Shown piece after piece: positions 42,982-44,680 of a DNA stretch of 44,680 bases. The notes below the pieces were generated by a model that searched no databases, had not been told where the DNA came from, and saw nothing but the letters and a program-made list of their open reading frames with translations. Within the stretch, counting starts at the first letter, position 1. The number at the start of each line of letters is the position of its first letter. Both the position numbers and the translations under genes were made by a program. Source of the stretch: Verrucomicrobiota bacterium (GTDB lineage Bacteria > Verrucomicrobiota > Verrucomicrobiia > Verrucomicrobiales > Verrucomicrobiaceae); assembly GCA_963204975.1 (NCBI GenBank), contig CAUJJC010000074.1, positions 1 through 44,680 on the forward strand. The letters run 5' to 3'.

Positions 42982-43307
42982 GACGCAGCTCCTTCGTTGC
43001 CAAGGGCAGCTCGGAACCAAGCGGGACGCTCGTCCTTCGTCGGGTATCGGCCCTTCAGTTGCACCGCGCCATCCCAGAAGATCAGCGGCAGCACCTCGAC
43101 ACCTTCCGTATCGAGCAGTGCTTTGACGGCGGCATTTTGCACGAAAGCCATGGGTTGTTGCCCGAGATTGTAGCGTTCCACTTTGATCCCCTGCGTGCCA
43201 AACTGAGCCAGCATGGCCGCGAAGTTCACGAGATCAGGATCGATCTCGGTGCCGCAGATGCCGGTGGAGCAGCACATCGGCGGGTCATAGACTTGAATGG
43301 TTTTCAT
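42978..43307 (-). CDS. arsD: ArsD: arsenic metallochaperone
   Basis: The protein has 109 residues from the second of two adjacent ATG codons (43307). With that start the thiol motif MCCSTGICG places the cysteines at 12, 13 and 18, exactly the numbering of the arsenite-binding site of ArsD. It hands arsenite to ArsA and is also a weak repressor. It is the first gene of the operon and lies 41 bp after an inverted repeat that looks like an ArsR-type operator. Confidence 0.92.
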   Translation of the reverse strand: MKTIQVYDPPMCCSTGICGTEIDPDLVNFAAMLAQFGTQGIKVERYNLGQQPMAFVQNAAVKALLDTEGVEVLPLIFWDGAVQLKGRYPTKDERPAWFRAALGNEGAAS

Positions 43308-43348
43308 CATGGGCTCAGAGTAGTGGGTGAACGCCTCGGGTAAATCGC

Positions 43349-43370
43349 TATTTGGCTAATACGCCAAATA
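43349..43370. promoter_or_regulatory. ArsR-type operator upstream of arsD
   Basis: TATTTGGC (43349-43356) and GCCAAATA (43363-43370) are perfect 8-bp inverted repeats around TAATAC. AT-rich dyads of this sort before ars operons are bound by ArsR/SmtB repressors. No arsR gene flanks the operon here, so the regulator must be encoded elsewhere or be the ArsR-like protein at 33802. Confidence 0.6.
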
Positions 43371-43450
43371 CACTGCGCGCGCGATGACCTCGATTAGCCA
43401 TTCCTTGTGCTTCGCGTTGGCTCCATCCGTGGTCGTGGCTCCACCAAAAC

Positions 43451-43484
43451 AAAAAACTGCGAGCCCCTTGCGAGGCTCGCAGTT
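43451..43484 (-). terminator. Rho-independent terminator of the right-end gene
   Basis: On the minus strand AACTGCGAGCC (43484-43474) pairs perfectly over 11 bp with GGCTCGCAGTT (43465-43455) around an 8-nt loop and is followed by TTTTTTG (six T with two overlapping the stem). It lies 29 bp past the stop of the gene at 43514. Confidence 0.85.
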
Positions 43485-43513
43485 CTCAAGGAACCGAACA
43501 AACGAAATGCGTT

Positions 43514-44680
43514 CTACTTATGCGTCAGCGCTACCTTGCCTGACTCACCAAGACCGGTAATGACCTTGGGGGCAACGGAAAGGAAGTGACCGTGACCACC
43601 AGCGCTACCGCCTTTCTGAACAATGACGCCCTTGTAGGCTGGCTTGGTCAGATCGGAGTGCGTGAAGGTGCCGGAGATCAGACCTGTCGCCGCAGTAATC
43701 ACTACGGTGTAGCTGGCATCGGCGGGGGTGCCCAGCTTGGTGACAATGTTAGCCGTCGAGATGTTGAAGTCCTTCGACACCGAGGGGCTCAGCAGGCCAT
43801 CCGTGAACAGGATGTTCGCGTTGCCCGTGGTGATATTCACAGCAGGCAGTCCTGGCACCACACTCTGTCCGGGGACGACGTTATACTCGGTGCCGACCAT
43901 GTCGGTGAGGATGCCTTCGGGCCAGCCATACGGATAGTGATGAACCGCCTGATATGGGCGGAACCAGAACATGTCCGTAGCACTGACTTCAACATGCGCA
44001 CCCGGCTTGGCTATCGCCACCTCGCCACCAATGCTGCCACGCGTGCTGTAGAGCTGGGAGTAGAAGATGGCCTTGTTCGACGAGGTGAGCAAAGCAGATG
44101 CCGAAGTGATGACGGTGCCATCACCAAGCACGGAAGTGAAGGTGACGCCGCCGATGTTGGTCACTGCCACGGTGGTGTAGCCAGAGCCCTTGGGAACTTC
44201 GTTAGCGGCGAAGGTCACGGCAGGATCGAGTGCCACGGTGGAGACAGGACGGGCAGGCATCACAGCAGTGTAGTAACCACTGGTGGGAACGACACCCACG
44301 AGCTTGTTCAACAACGTCCCTGGCACCTTGGCGGTAGCCGAGTAGGCAGCGCGGTCCGCGACGAACTCAGACTGCGTAGCAAAGCCCGAGCGGGATGTGG
44401 CCTTCAGCGTGCCGGTGATCTGTTTCGTCCCTGTGTTGAGGCTCATCGCGAGCACATAGGGAGTGTTATTCACACGCGGAATCAGAATGGTCGTGGAACG
44501 AGCCACGCCGAACTTCGCCACACCTGCATTGTCGAAGACACCAGCGAGAGCGATGGGTGCCGCAGCGACCGTCATCTTCGTCAACGCCTCACCACCGATC
44601 TTGACGGTGGCCGTAAAGGCTCCGGTGCCGACGGTGACATTGACGTTGATCAGACCATGGGTCGAATTGCTCGGCGTAGT
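43514..44680 (-). CDS. Large exported-type beta-rich protein (C-terminal part, runs off the window)
   Basis: The frame is open from the right edge (44680) to a TAA at 43514, giving 388 residues without its start. It contains repeats of a beta-hairpin type unit (GTGAFTATVKIGGE, then GVFDNAGVAKFG; later TGLISGTFTHSDLTKPAYKGVIVQKG) separated by a FFRPYQAVHHYP-like aromatic stretch near FWFRPYQ. It ends in HGHFLSVAPKVITGLGES. Modules of this kind are common in large verrucomicrobial surface proteins. I do not recognise a function. It lies head-to-tail with the ars operon but is separated by its own terminator, so it is not part of it. Confidence 0.75.
   Translation of the reverse strand, partial: TTPSNSTHGLINVNVTVGTGAFTATVKIGGEALTKMTVAAAPIALAGVFDNAGVAKFGVARSTTILIPRVNNTPYVLAMSLNTGTKQITGTLKATSRSGFATQSEFVADRAAYSATAKVPGTLLNKLVGVVPTSGYYTAVMPARPVSTVALDPAVTFAANEVPKGSGYTTVAVTNIGGVTFTSVLGDGTVITSASALLTSSNKAIFYSQLYSTRGSIGGEVAIAKPGAHVEVSATDMFWFRPYQAVHHYPYGWPEGILTDMVGTEYNVVPGQSVVPGLPAVNITTGNANILFTDGLLSPSVSKDFNISTANIVTKLGTPADASYTVVITAATGLISGTFTHSDLTKPAYKGVIVQKGGSAGGHGHFLSVAPKVITGLGESGKVALTHK

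Overview
The window is a GC-rich bacterial chromosome segment that looks like Verrucomicrobiota (Verrucomicrobium/Prosthecobacter-like). This is inferred from giant exported proteins ending in a Ca-motif plus beta-sandwich tail, a planctomycete/verrucomicrobial-style EF-hand/thioredoxin/cytochrome/copper protein, weak Shine-Dalgarno sites, and many ATGA stop-start overlaps. I see no rRNA or tRNA genes, no CRISPR array, no transposase and no integron integrase.

Layout: (1) 1-5.4 kb: end of an Ala/Glu-rich protein and its terminator, then on the minus strand an ABC-F ATPase, a CitMHS_2-type antiporter and a 732-aa EF-hand/thioredoxin/cytochrome c/copper protein. (2) 5.4-7.75 kb: an accessory gap with a 22-bp minisatellite, a hairpin repeat element and two low-GC genes separated by a convincing attC site, i.e. 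a small integron-cassette remnant. (3) 7.75-13.9 kb: a PhoR/PhoB-like two-component pair, divergent from a PAP2 phosphatase, an ArnT-like glycosyltransferase and a TIM-barrel hydrolase-like protein. (4) 13.9-26.1 kb: two divergent giant exported proteins. One has a SdiA-regulated/phytase-like propeller and lamin-tail domains; the other (2024 aa) fuses a PhoX-like phosphatase domain to a DNase I-like and an endonuclease I domain. (5) 26.1-27.8 kb: a small conserved-looking protein, a catalytically dead HtrA-like protein and a coupled c-type cytochrome. (6) 28.0-33.8 kb: a lipid cluster with an OlsF-like ornithine-lipid synthase, BtaA, BtaB, a diacylglycerol-type glycosyltransferase and a PlcP-like metallophosphoesterase. 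(7) 33.8-40.0 kb: an ArsR-like regulator with a histone-H1-like tail, an ECF sigma factor with a small membrane partner, an exported PhoX-like protein and a PstS-like protein. (8) 40.2-43.4 kb: an arsenic operon arsD-arsA-(FmdB-like)-arsC. (9) The right end holds part of another exported beta-rich protein.

How it fits together: most of the window from 7.7 to 40 kb reads as a phosphorus-starvation island. It has a sensor/regulator pair, exported enzymes to release phosphate from DNA and phosphoesters, a phosphate-binding protein, and a five-gene set that can strip phospholipids (PlcP) and rebuild membranes from three phosphorus-free lipid classes (ornithine lipid, betaine lipid DGTS, glycolipid). 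The adjacent arsenate reductase/ArsA/ArsD genes fit with arsenate entering through phosphate uptake. The joint phosphate control is inferred from gene content and recurring GTGAC-type motifs upstream of several of these genes; it is not shown directly.
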